Below are positions 11,536 to 21,922 of a stretch of DNA of 64,000 bases, in pieces. The stretch covers positions 310,001 to 374,000 of the forward strand of contig JADFUC010000083.1 in assembly GCA_019722365.1 (NCBI GenBank). Reading direction: 5' to 3'. The notes beneath the pieces are model-generated. The model was given only the letters and a program-made list of their open reading frames with translations. It did no database searches and had not been told where the DNA came from. The translations under genes were made by a program, and so were the position numbers. Source of the DNA: Lithospermum erythrorhizon. Lineage: Eukaryota; Streptophyta; Magnoliopsida; Boraginales; Boraginaceae. Each line of letters begins with the position of its first letter. Position 1 is the stretch's first letter.

Positions 11536-12630
11536 TAAGGGGTATTTGTTAAATTCATTAATAACTTAAATTTAATTAATTTAGTACTTAATTTATTAAG
11601 CTTATTTGTTAATAAATTATTTTAATTGCTTAATAAATTAATTACTTATCAAAATTCTTAACAAAAAATTAAGTTAAAATTCGAGCTTATTTTTACCTCC
11701 GAATCAAACAATCTCACATCTCCTCTTACCCATTCTAACCCTAAAAGCAGTTAAAGATCTTCTCCTTTCTTCACCTTACATATTCTTCTTCCAATTTATC
11801 ATGCGTTAATTTTTATAACTTTCATTCAATTTATAATACTCGGATGTGTTATTTTTCAATTTAATTCTTTGTATTTTATTCAATGTATTATATTGTTAAT
11901 ATGAAGAGTCAATTATTTTGTCATTGTTTTGTTAATTATTTGTATTTTCAATTTAATTCTTTGTATTTTATTCAATGTATTGTATCAGATTACATTACCG
12001 ATTTGTTATCCTCGGGCACTGTAGAACTGCTGGTTGGCTTTTCCAATATTTTTTGGTGGCTACTGCTATATTAATGACAAGTGTGAATCGGTATTTAATA
12101 GCCGATTTGGTGTCTTATGTCGCGTTATATTAGTGACTTTTAATTTAGGTAAATTAGATAACAAGTCATAATCCTAAGCTTTTTAATCGGCTATGAGACT
12201 TTGGCCTCCCTAATTAATATTTTAGAAATGATATTTAGAATTTATTTAATGATATTTAGAATTTATTTGCTCTTTAATATTTATTTAATCAAATTCACAT
12301 ATATTTATACTACTATTTATTTAATGATATTTAGAATTTATTTATATTTTAATATTTATTTAATCAAATTATTATATTTATACTACTATTTATAATCTAA
12401 TTAATAAGATTTTTATTATTTTAATTATCTATTATAGTATTATTTCATTTACTATAAGGACTCATATATGTTAGATTTAATTCAAGATAAAAGAAAATAC
12501 AAAATAACTCAATTCTAGTTTTTCGACCGTTATCAAACACGTAAATATTTTCAATATTCGTGACCAAGAATTCGGGCCACTATTCACTTTTTAGACTCCT
12601 TTCAATTTCAAATTTAACAAACACCCCTGT
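11536..12630. mobile_element. Possible hAT-like non-autonomous element
   Basis: Near-perfect terminal inverted repeats: AGGGGTATTTGTTAAATT at 11538-11555 and AATTTAACAAACACCCCT at 12611-12628 (17 of 18 positions pair). The roughly 1.1-kb interior is extremely AT-rich, with no transposase frame and with internal direct repeats: a unit of about 35 bp near 11854 and 11947, and a unit of about 85 bp near 12238 and 12322. Ends beginning (C/T)AGGGGTG are typical of plant hAT elements, but I could not find a clean 8-bp target duplication, so the class is tentative. Confidence 0.5.
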
Positions 12631-13880
12631 TGTTAACGAAACTATATTCGGCCCAAAAAAAGTACTTAATACGGAGTATAAATGAGCATTCTAAATATTG
12701 GGCGATTTAGCCTCCACTACTGTAATAAATCCCAAAAGAGACGTAAAAACCCGACTCAAATTTAGAATGGGCCGAGTCGCGTCGAGTCTGCCTTTCACTT
12801 ACTCAAAACTCAAACCTGGCTTTATACGGAAATGGTTTCGAGACACGATAGCGGCCGGGATATTAAAAAATTTAAAAAAATATTAAAAAACAAAAATATT
12901 CCGACTCCATACCAAGGCTCCAATGTTTATAAAAATAATTGTAAAATTTAAATATGCCCCGACTCCTTCCTCGCTTCCATTTATAAATTCAAATAAACCC
13001 GACTCATTCCCGTCTCCATCGACAAATAATTATAAATAAAAAAATTACCATGCCTATATCCCTTGCCTCCATTCCTAAAATATTAAGTTCAATTCAACCC
13101 CCCTGCCGCCGATTCGCCTCTCCCTCCCCTCATTGCCGATTCCCCCCCACGAAACGGCCGGGCGGCTTCCACCACCACCACCTCATAAATCGCCTCCCTC
13201 TCATAGTTACGCCGCCCGCCTCCCCCACCACCACCTCATAACGCCTCTAATGGCCCATGCCTCTACCTCTAAAAATCTCAAAAGTCACAAAACCCCCATC
13301 ACCCTCTCAATTGATTAAGTAATTTGATTATGTTTAATTTGGTTATTATTTGTAATATTTGATTATGTTTTAATTTTGTTATTATTTTGATTATGTTTCC
13401 GATTATTTGATTACAAGCTTAATTGATTACGTTCTAATTTTATTATTTTATTGAAAGTTTAATTTGGATTATGTCTGAATTTGTTTATTATTTTATTTAT
13501 TATTACTTAATTAGTTTATTTCTAATATTTCAAATAGTTGAATCGATATGGTACTTTATCGGAAGTTTCATTGGGGTCTCGAAAATACGCGGGCTTGCTT
13601 CGAAGCCTGAAATCTGAGACGGAAGTCGATTTGCAGACGCATAAAAAGCCATTTGCTTCCTGCCTCCATACCGCCTCCACTCAAGAATACCTGCCGAGAC
13701 GTGACGGCTGCCTTTCGCTTCAGATTTTCTGCAGAGTTGCTCGCTAAATTCGATTGAACATAACATATTTCCCGGAAATGCTTAACTTCAAATAATCTAC
13801 CTCAAACTTGTGTAAGAATCCATAGCATTTTAAGTAACAAAATCATTCAAATAGAAAATAATTTGGGATATATATATGAA
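12631..13880. other. Unclassified stretch with two GC-richer islands
   Basis: Two islands (about 12700-13270 and 13540-13745) are richer in C and G than their surroundings. The first gives proline/histidine-rich frames caused by C-rich low complexity. The second is open on both strands over about 200 bp. I recognise no protein in either. They could be worn LTR or DNA-transposon pieces. Confidence 0.35.
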
Positions 13881-13894
13881 ATGCATTTTCCTTA

Positions 13895-14015
13895 CCTAGC
13901 TAATAGCCCTTTTCTCATTGTGTCTTTGTCTACAACAAAAAACCATTTGCATTTTCGATCTCCTACACTTCATAGAATATGAATATGAAACAAAGGTTTA
14001 GACTTTATTTAATAT
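13895..14015 (+). pseudogene. Diverged upstream copy of the 14782 ORF leader/start
   Basis: This segment matches 14715-14815 (leader, ATGAATATGAA start and the following TTTAG..TTTTAT..TT) with several indels. Landmarks shared in order are CTCATT.TGTCTTTTGTCTAC, GCATTTTC and AATATGAATATGAA. The downstream frame here soon closes, so only the front of the gene is left. Confidence 0.5.
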
Positions 14016-14679
14016 GGATGTAATGTAATATGGTTGTTGGTCAACTCTTGCAAAATCCCTACATTATATTTTTCATAACGCGTTCTTTGCTAAAGAACAA
14101 TGTGTTCATTTTGACACAAAATCATATAAATACAATTTAGAATAAGGAGTAGAAAAAAAAGAATTTGATTTTGTTAGCTGGCAAGAGTTTGACCTGCACT
14201 ACAACTCAACTCTATCTACAATTTACAATACAATGGTACAGGGTCATTTCTAGGTGTAAATTAATTTACTAATTATTATGATTTGGGACATCACTCAATA
14301 TTCATCTTTCTTTATTAGTGTCTAATGGTTAATTTAAGCTAATGATTATATGTGCAACTTTGACGAAATTATTTCGATCACTTACAATTCTATAATGATA
14401 TATAGAAAACATGTTGTTCTCTGAACTTGGACCCTTTTCGAGAAACCTCTTTAAGTACCATATCTGTATCGCTGGGAACCCGTCTATATTAATGTCCTTG
14501 GAAGTTTATAACAAATTATATAATGTAAATTTTAAAAAATTAATAAATTTATTTGATAAACTTATCGCCAATGTTATTTAAAGCGTAACGCATTTCCACT
14601 CAGTATTCAAATTAAATATACTCTGATTCACCAAGATTAATCAAGGGGACTCGAATATATCTGTTGCACAACCGCTATG

Positions 14680-14781
14680 CATTTATATTTATAAAAACCC
14701 CTTCCATAAATTGATGGCTCATTATGTCTTTTGTCTACAACAACAAAAGTCAATTGCATTTTCTCCAATAATTTATAAAAT
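14680..14781 (+). promoter_or_regulatory. Putative TATA box and leader of small ORF
   Basis: A TATA-like TTTATATTTATAAAAA run at about 14681-14697 lies about 90 bp before the ATG at 14782, a reasonable spacing for a plant core promoter with a short leader. The leader part is shared with the partial copy at 13895-14015. Confidence 0.35.
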
Positions 14782-15009
14782 ATGAATATGAACAAAATTT
14801 TAGGTTTTATTGTCATTTCAATGGCCACCTTATCTCTTTTTGGAGAGGCAAAAGTGGTAGACGAATCATCAACTTGTAATAGAATGTCGAGCGCAATTCG
14901 ACAAGGCTATAAATCCATCAGAATATTGTTTAATTTGGTGAAAGTTCTTTCTTTCTTCAAATGTGTACAATCTAATCTACATGTTTATGCAGAAAAAAGA
15001 GGACTATGA
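14782..15009 (+). CDS. Small secreted-peptide-like ORF
   Basis: 75 residues from a true ATG. The first about 23 residues (MNMNKILGFIVISMATLSLF, then GEA) form a classic signal peptide: a basic start, a hydrophobic core and a small residue before the cut. The mature part would begin KVVDESSTCNRMSSAIRQGY and has only two cysteines, so it does not fit the usual defensin, thionin or lipid-transfer spacing. A TATA-like box is upstream, and a damaged copy of the leader and start lies about 800 bp upstream, as expected for a small tandemly duplicated gene family. The end may be wrong if there is an intron (a TTTATGCAG acceptor-like site lies just before the stop). Function unknown. Confidence 0.4.
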   Translation: MNMNKILGFIVISMATLSLFGEAKVVDESSTCNRMSSAIRQGYKSIRILFNLVKVLSFFKCVQSNLHVYAEKRGL

Positions 15010-17780
15010 GTGAAGTATGTTATTTTCACTTCCTAATTCGCATTTGACACATTACATTATTTATAAAGATTTAGAATAAATTTTATATTTGTGTTTCCAA
15101 TTCTTTAAGTTTTATTTTGCAATAAAATGATTACTGAATAAAGTTTTAAAGAATTCTGTTGGTGAAGCACCAACTAAAACCATATATTTTTATGATGAAT
15201 GAAACCACAACTTGGTTAAATTAATTAACTAATGTTCCGTCTATCTAAACTTCTCAATTGAAATTAGACTATCTCTAATAAGCAGATAATTTTATTCCCA
15301 AATATTTCTAAGCGCCACATAATCTTATTCTCTTCCATACCATCAACGTTCTCATACTTTACTATGAGTATATTTCAAAAAATTATTCTACTTTATTCTC
15401 AATCACATCATTTTCTTTCCTCCAATCACAACATATTATTTCATTATCTTTAATAAAGAAAGAGAGAAAATTGATTTTTTTATGTCCAAATCAAAGAAAC
15501 CTAATATGTATTTATAGATCTCTGAAAATAAAAATATCGATGCAAAAAAAATTAAATTGATAAAATAATATGTCAAATGCCAATTAAATAGATGGATAAA
15601 TAAAAAAAATAAAAAATACCACTATCGATTTGGGGACATCGCCTCCACTATACGCGCTGCCCCTCAAAGGCACGTAATCCCACTCGCCTAACAGTTTTAA
15701 CGCGATTCCACACAATTTAACGCTAACTGTGATCGACGTTTTTTTAATAATAATTTCATAAAATAAAAGAAAAAGATTAAGTCTTGTCAAATATTTATTA
15801 TTGAGCAAAATACCCTCCAAATACTTGTCGTTGAAGGTGGTCATAGGACAACTTTATGTCATCCCAAAAGACTGCATTAGTGCATTGCTACAGAAAGAAG
15901 AAAAGATGAGGCATTTCAGCCATCCTCATGACTTGGAAAGTGGTTCAAGTTCCTAGAGAAAATACTCAATCCACTTGCTCGCCATTGTACCTATTTGATA
16001 AATTAAGGACTATCTACAAAGCTGATTTATTTAACACCATATTTTTCAATTCTCAATACTTCATATCATTTTCTCTCTCTCTCTTCCACGTAATAATTCA
16101 ATACTCATTCAACTTTATACTATACAATAATTTTGTTTAATAAAAATTCAACACCGCACTCACATCACTTTTATCTAATATTCTTTATTTACTTATAATT
16201 TTATTTTATGATTAAATAATTATAAAATTATCGTTTATAATTAAATGCTAATAATTAACACGTAAATAAATTATTTTTGATATTTTTAAAATGAAATTTA
16301 TATAAATATTTATTTTAAATAATTTTTAATCTCATATTCCTAATTAATTTTTTCTTGTAAATAAATAAACAAGAATTGAAAATAATAATTTATTAAAATA
16401 AATAAAAGTTACAAATAACAAAGTTAAATCTAGCATAATAAACAAACTAATGCGATAAGAATTTAAATAAAATAATCAAACGGTACAATATAATCAAACT
16501 CTTAAAAGCACACAATAGACTCTAAAAATCTTAATCACGGGGAACATTCGAATCTCTTGCTCCATATAAAGCAATTGTATCCTCTGTAATTGCCATGATG
16601 CACATTCGCATCACGCAATTCGTATCTAAAGACGCATACGATTTGCAACGCAGTAGCACCTCGGTCGAGAATGACTGCGTACTGTGTACCCACTATCAAT
16701 TACGAAAAAAATAAACGCATATCTTATGAATCTTAAGATGCAAGTATTAATCATAATATATTTGAGAATCATAGAAAGATATCATAATTACTCCACATAG
16801 TAATATTACCAAATATACCCTAAATTATAGATAATACTTATTCAATAAATTATAGATAATATACTATCTAATAAAGAATTTCAAAACAAATAAGTTATGA
16901 TTTATTACTATTTTAAACAATATAATTATCTCTCGATATAAAAAAGAATTAAAAAGGCGTATCATACTCTCAAGATCAAAATGTTTCGATCATCTATTTA
17001 AAAATTCTTTTGTTTAAAATAAGCTGATTAAGCTGGCTTTTTTCAATTTAACTTTACGCATTGAAATTTACAAAAATTCCTTATCATCATTTCTTATCTT
17101 TGCTTTCACGGTAATAATCTTACATCACAACGAAAAATCAAGTAAACTTTATTACTTTTTCTTATCGATTTGCTAACTCCTTAATAAAAACACTTTTACT
17201 CGGGATGATCACTTATTTCAGAACTATGAAGTGAGTAATATATTTCAAGATCTCACAAAATTATGTTGATGAAATTATATTCGCCTAAAATGTAATTCAT
17301 ATAAATGCGTATCTCTGGACTATTAAGATAAATCACAATGGGTTGAATGGTAACCTTCTAAACAATCTACCAAACTTCTGCACTTCCGTCTCATTTTAAG
17401 TAACAAATCATTCAAATAGAAAATAATTTGATTTATTGTACTTATATGAAATGCCTCATTACCTAAGTCTCCTGCTCCTATAAATTTTGGATTTAAATAA
17501 TTATTTAAGTGAATTTTAACACTATTTTGGTGTGAGATAGTCAAACTTATTATGATACTATAATATTAGCTTGTAGTACCATTAGGGGTGGACTGTGACT
17601 TGGTTAGAATATTGTAGAATATGTCAATAATATCTCTAGTAAAATGCCTAAAGGATATTAAAATGCTTGAATGATTAGAAGCTGTCTTAAATGTCAAGTA
17701 TAATGGATGCTTCAAATCTCCTACATGCAGCACATGTTCTCCTAATGGTACTACAATAATATTATAGTATTATAATAGAC
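15010..17780. other. AT-rich intergenic, transposon debris likely
   Basis: No recognisable gene. A GC-richer segment at 15625-15740 and another at 16540-16700 interrupt the AT-rich sequence and look like worn small DNA transposons, but I found no paired ends. Frames here give no familiar protein. Confidence 0.4.
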
Positions 17781-19832
17781 TCAAATGCTTGCAAACATTT
17801 ACATTGAATTTCACCAATCCTTCTGCTTGTGGAGTCAAACGGACCTTCTGGAAACCAACTAAATGTTTCTGTGGCGCATTGTGCACTGGAGGAGGAGATG
17901 AAAACAAGAAAACAGTATGGCTTCCACCAATCTTTCCCACATTCTTAACACCTCAAAATGAACATCAAAGTTAATTCTTGCAGCTTTGATCTGTGATAGC
18001 TAGGGACACGCACTTTGATGAACACCACTTGAGTTCCTCCTCCAAGGGACTAGCCACATGATGGGGTGCTTGAACTAATTGATGACTAAACTCACTGTAG
18101 CTTCGTCCATAGCCAAAATCATAAATTGTTGGACCAGTATAGAAGCGATAAGTTCGGCCAGGGTAGCCGGTTGCAGGGTCTGGTCTCATATTCATATTAG
18201 TCATTGCAACTTTTCTGCATAAGTTTCTGGGATACCTATGTCACAGGTAGCCTTCCACTCGGTTATAGGTTAGAAACTTCCCTTCATTAGATTCTATACA
18301 TAAAACAATGACATGCCCCAATGCCTATATTGGATTCTATACATATGTCATATGGTGATAAAAAATCCAAAAAAAATATGTTATCAACGCAACAAGCTCA
18401 AGAAAATTAGAATGCTAATTCAGGTAGGAAACCTCAAGATGTTTGAATAAACTTACTCGGTTATAGGAGAAAAAGATTACATCGGCCAAAGCAGCTCCTC
18501 CTTTCTCTCCAGGAAAACCAACCCAGAGGATGCTTGTTACCTTGGGATTATCTTTAGCAAACTGAACATCCATTCCACCTCCTGACATTATCACTAGGAT
18601 CACGGGTCCCCTGGATGCATTTGCAACCTCGGATATTAACATCTGTTGCTGTCCTGGAAGAGTGATGTTTACTCTGTCAAGATTCTCTGTCTCAATAGTT
18701 AGATCCGTGCCCATGACCATAACCACAGCATCAGCTGCAGCTCCAACTTTCTTTGCAGCGTCTATCTGAGCAGTAAACATATTCGCAACGGCTGATATAC
18801 AGTGGTGACTACAGCTGTCACATTAGCACAACCTGGCTGATATACAGTGGTGACTACAGCTGTCAGGGCTTGCAACGGCTTTACATATTCGCATGGTTTT
18901 CCTACATATATTAAATCTGATTTTAGAAACCATGTGTCTGAATTCAATTAAACACAAAGAAGACATTAGTTACCATTATAATTCTCAAGCATCACATCAC
19001 CATCATCAGCGTTCGGTCCAATAACTGCCAAAGACTTGATTGTTGTGGGGGATAGAGGTAATCCCTTGTCTTGCGGCTTCTCGGGCAAGTTCTTGATGTG
19101 AATCGGTGCAAATATCTTTGGGACTGAGCTCTCCATAAAGTTGCTTCCTTGGATCCTCATCAAAGAATCCAAGTCTCATCATAGGCAGTGTAATGCTTAC
19201 AACAAGCGGCGACTTTCAGCCGGTTCTTGTCGCCATCATCTCTGTCTTGAAGGCCTCTTACATATGCTGCACCATATTTGCTTGACAAAACTGGATCTTC
19301 CCCTGGAGTTTCCTGACCTCTTCCCCACCTCGGATCGCGAAATATGTTGACATTTGGAGACCAAAATGTCAATCCTGCTAATCCAACATTGTTCATTGCC
19401 CTTGCCTCCATCGAAACAACCTTCAAAATTTCACCAAAAAATTAGAACAAAGAACATTAATCTAATGCTCCATTCAACTGTAAAGCTACAAAATTTACCT
19501 TTCCAACAGTTTCAAACAGAGTGAGGATTACTTGAGGGAAGCTAGTGGCACCAGGGAAAACTTGGTCCCTTGACCATAATAAGAAACTCCGTGCAATGCT
19601 TCGGGCCACCACTCGTACTTGGGGATCCCAAGAAGCCAATCTTCTCCCTCAACGTCAGCCTCTTGATCAGGTCATGCACCCTCGTTGCCAAGTCCAAGCT
19701 CTTGTCACAAAATGCAAAGATCTGCCAACTGTGGATTGCTTGTCATGTCACAAGCGAACACAGGCGTGTTTGTGTTCGCCCTCCAGCATGAAGTAAAATT
19801 ACTACAAAAAATATTACAAATACTGATGCCAT
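17781..19832 (-). pseudogene. GH3 beta-xylosidase pseudogene (BXL copy 2)
   Basis: Minus strand, multi-exon. The ATG at 19832 starts a signal peptide (MASVFVIFFVVILLHAGG). Then, with frame changes, come [56 protein letters not shown], then after an intron [40 protein letters not shown] and [14 protein letters not shown]. The sequence next jumps directly to [12 protein letters not shown] and KGLPLSPTTIKSLAVIGPNA: about 165 family residues are gone, including the conserved SDCD region with the nucleophile aspartate. Later come [55 protein letters not shown] and a frameshifted fibronectin-III-like tail (KNVGKIGGSHTVFLFSSPPP, LTPQAEGLVKFNVNVCKHL). At least four frameshifts plus the deletion make it non-functional. 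Confidence 0.93.
18790..18865 (-). repeat. In-frame 45-bp duplication within BXL copy 2
   Basis: A 31-bp identical block occurs at 18790-18820 and again at 18835-18865, offset by 45 bp (15 codons). In translation the segment [15 protein letters not shown] is followed by a second [10 protein letters not shown]. It lies in the exon coding the region between the two GH3 lobes. Confidence 0.85.
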
Positions 19833-19867
19833 AGTTTCGAAAAGAAGTATCAAAGTTTTTGGGGGGA

Positions 19868-19998
19868 TTGGTGGAATGTTTAGGACAAATATCTGGTTGT
19901 ACAACGTTGATTCAAGATTATTATATAATAAGTATGGTATTAACTTTTAGGATTATCATATTCATAGTCAATCTTTTAACGCTAATATGTTATCCAAC
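19868..19998. repeat. BXL copy 2 upstream block, duplicated at 21297-21419
   Basis: About 125 bp starting just upstream of the BXL copy 2 start recur in direct orientation at 21297-21419 with roughly 85-90% identity by eye. Shared landmarks in order are GAATGTTTAG, ACAACGTTGATTCAAGATTA, TTATCATATTCATAGTCAAT and CTTTTA..GCTAATATG. The second copy has no beta-xylosidase coding sequence beside it. Confidence 0.8.
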
Positions 19999-19999
19999 C

Positions 20000-20767
20000 A
20001 GTATATATATAAAGTTAATAAGCGGCCATGTTTATTCCTTTTCACACTATTAATTACTAAATTAACCTTCCATCTAAAAATCTAAAGCTAGAGCCTCTAA
20101 AAGTTTAATTAACTATTATTCCATTCATTTTTTATTTAACGTTTTCGTATATCGAAGTTTTAACTGACTATCAATTATTATTAAATTAGATGTTTAAAAT
20201 TATAAGAAAATAATATTACGAAATTATTTTCAAAGAAGAATCTAATGATATAACTTTTATATTTTATAAAATAATAAGAATTAATAATTAATTGGCTGCT
20301 TTCACCTCGATATACGAAAACGTCAAACAAAAACTAAGTAAGATAAGTATTCATCACTTATACTTGCATATACGTAGCATTATCAATCGAATCGAATCAT
20401 CAACACATAATGCTCAGGCCGATGACATTTATATATTTGGCATATATATGTTTTATAATTGCTAATGTGCATCCAAATTTTAAGAGATATATATACTTTA
20501 TAATTGCTGCCAAGATCCAACTTTTTAATTAACTTCGCTTATTTATCTTCAAGATATGTTTTTACCCATTCAAAGCAGACAGTGATCGAATAACACAATT
20601 ATTTTTGTTTAATTTCAGACAGAGGTTCACCTCAAGAATATGCCTCCTATATTTTATGGAGTATATTAATTTATTGCTCATTTTCATCAATATGATTTTC
20701 TCATCATATGTTACTTTACATCTTTAATAATTTGTATTAGTTAAATAATAATACGTTTTTACGTAAC

Positions 20768-20818
<51 letters not shown>

Positions 20819-21296
20819 CATTATAATAGGTGTTAGTTAAATACCATATTTTTAAGTAATTATTATTATTATTATTTATTATTGCGTAACTATCAAGTAT
20901 TATTATTATAATAGATATTAATTAAATAAACTATATGCTTTATAGAATTATTATTATTATTATTAATATTGTTATTTAATTCCATGCATATGAATTTTAT
21001 ATATTAAATCCTACAAAAAATTTAAATTATACTTTTTAAATCATACAATTAATCGACATAAAATCAAATAATTTGATAATACAATATCAATTTATCAATT
21101 TCATAATATATTTAAATGTAAGACATCAAATTGTTAAGTATCGTATTAACTTCGGTTTATACAAATATCCTATTGTCAATACATTTTGCAATGTAAGACA
21201 TCAAATCATAAGATCGCATTAACTCTTGTTTAAAAATATCGTATTAACTTGTCAATATATTTCGTCAGAAGACATTTAGTCAAAAGACATCAAACG
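20000..21296. other. Intergenic between the duplicated upstream blocks
   Basis: AT-rich sequence with a TTATATATATA-type stretch near 20003-20015 that could be the TATA region of BXL copy 2 on the minus strand. It includes the trinucleotide repeat at 20769-20818. I see no gene. Confidence 0.4.
20769..20818. repeat. (ATT)n microsatellite
   Basis: About 16-17 uninterrupted ATT units. Shorter ATT clusters follow near 20861-20885 and 20947-20965. Confidence 0.95.
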
Positions 21297-21419
21297 GTAG
21301 AATGTTTAGACAACATCTGGTTATACAACGTTGATTCAAGATTACATAATAAGTATCGTATTAACTTGTTAGCATTATCATATTCATAGTCAATCTTTTA
21401 GTGCTAATATGCTATCCGC
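21297..21419. repeat. Second copy of BXL upstream block
   Basis: Direct repeat of 19868-19998 (see that entry). It lies about 290 bp left of the copia 5' LTR, so it may mark a fourth beta-xylosidase copy whose coding part was lost or displaced. Confidence 0.75.
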
Positions 21420-21710
21420 CCAAAGGACTAGTGTTCTTCCAGCTTTAACCTCTCATATTTGGCACTAGCTTTCTTGTCTATAATCTCCTTTTAGCTAATA
21501 TTTAAACTTTTATGAAATCGGCCAGTCTTATATATATATTGAGTAAATTTTTCTTCTTTCCTGCGTAGTGTTGTTTCCTTGTTTGATCAGTCTGTTAAAC
21601 ATCATAGTCATCTAGACATCTACATAAACCAAATAAATAATTAACTTATAACAAATCCACCCAAAATCGAACAATTAATTAAAAACCTAACTATTGAAGT
21701 ATAGCCGTTA

Positions 21711-21922
21711 TAGGGAGATTTTATAGTATCAATTAGAATTATTCTTTATGTAATTAATTGATTTTATAGCTGTTAGGTTATTGATATTATAGCCGTAAGT
21801 GAGCTCTGCTTATTCTTTCCTTTTAATTTAGCTGGCAACACTATTCCCTGTAAGTGTATAAATATGTACAGCCTTTTATATATTCAATACAAGAGAGTAT
21901 ATTCTTACATATCATCTTTTCA
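21711..21922 (+). repeat. 5' LTR of copia element A
   Basis: About 212 bp, matching 26515-26718 with many substitutions and small indels. Shared landmarks are GGAGATTTT.TAGTATCAAT, TTATGTAATTAATTGATTTT, GTGTATAAATATGTACA and CATATCATCTTTTC. A TATA-like TATAAATATG and an ending in CA are present. Confidence 0.9.

Noticed and set aside
13050..13318. Proline/histidine-rich overlapping frames
   Set aside because: Produced by a C-rich low-complexity tract; overlapping frames give equally odd proteins and none has a family match I recognise.
15584..15844. 86-codon minus-strand frame
   Set aside because: Spans a GC-richer patch that looks like a decayed small transposon; no conserved motif and no gene context.
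17789..17974. Plus-strand 61-codon frame
   Set aside because: Antisense of the fibronectin-III-like tail of BXL copy 2, whose minus-strand reading clearly matches the GH3 family.
19141..19796. Several plus-strand frames of 70-80 codons
   Set aside because: Shadows of the minus-strand beta-xylosidase pseudogene exons.
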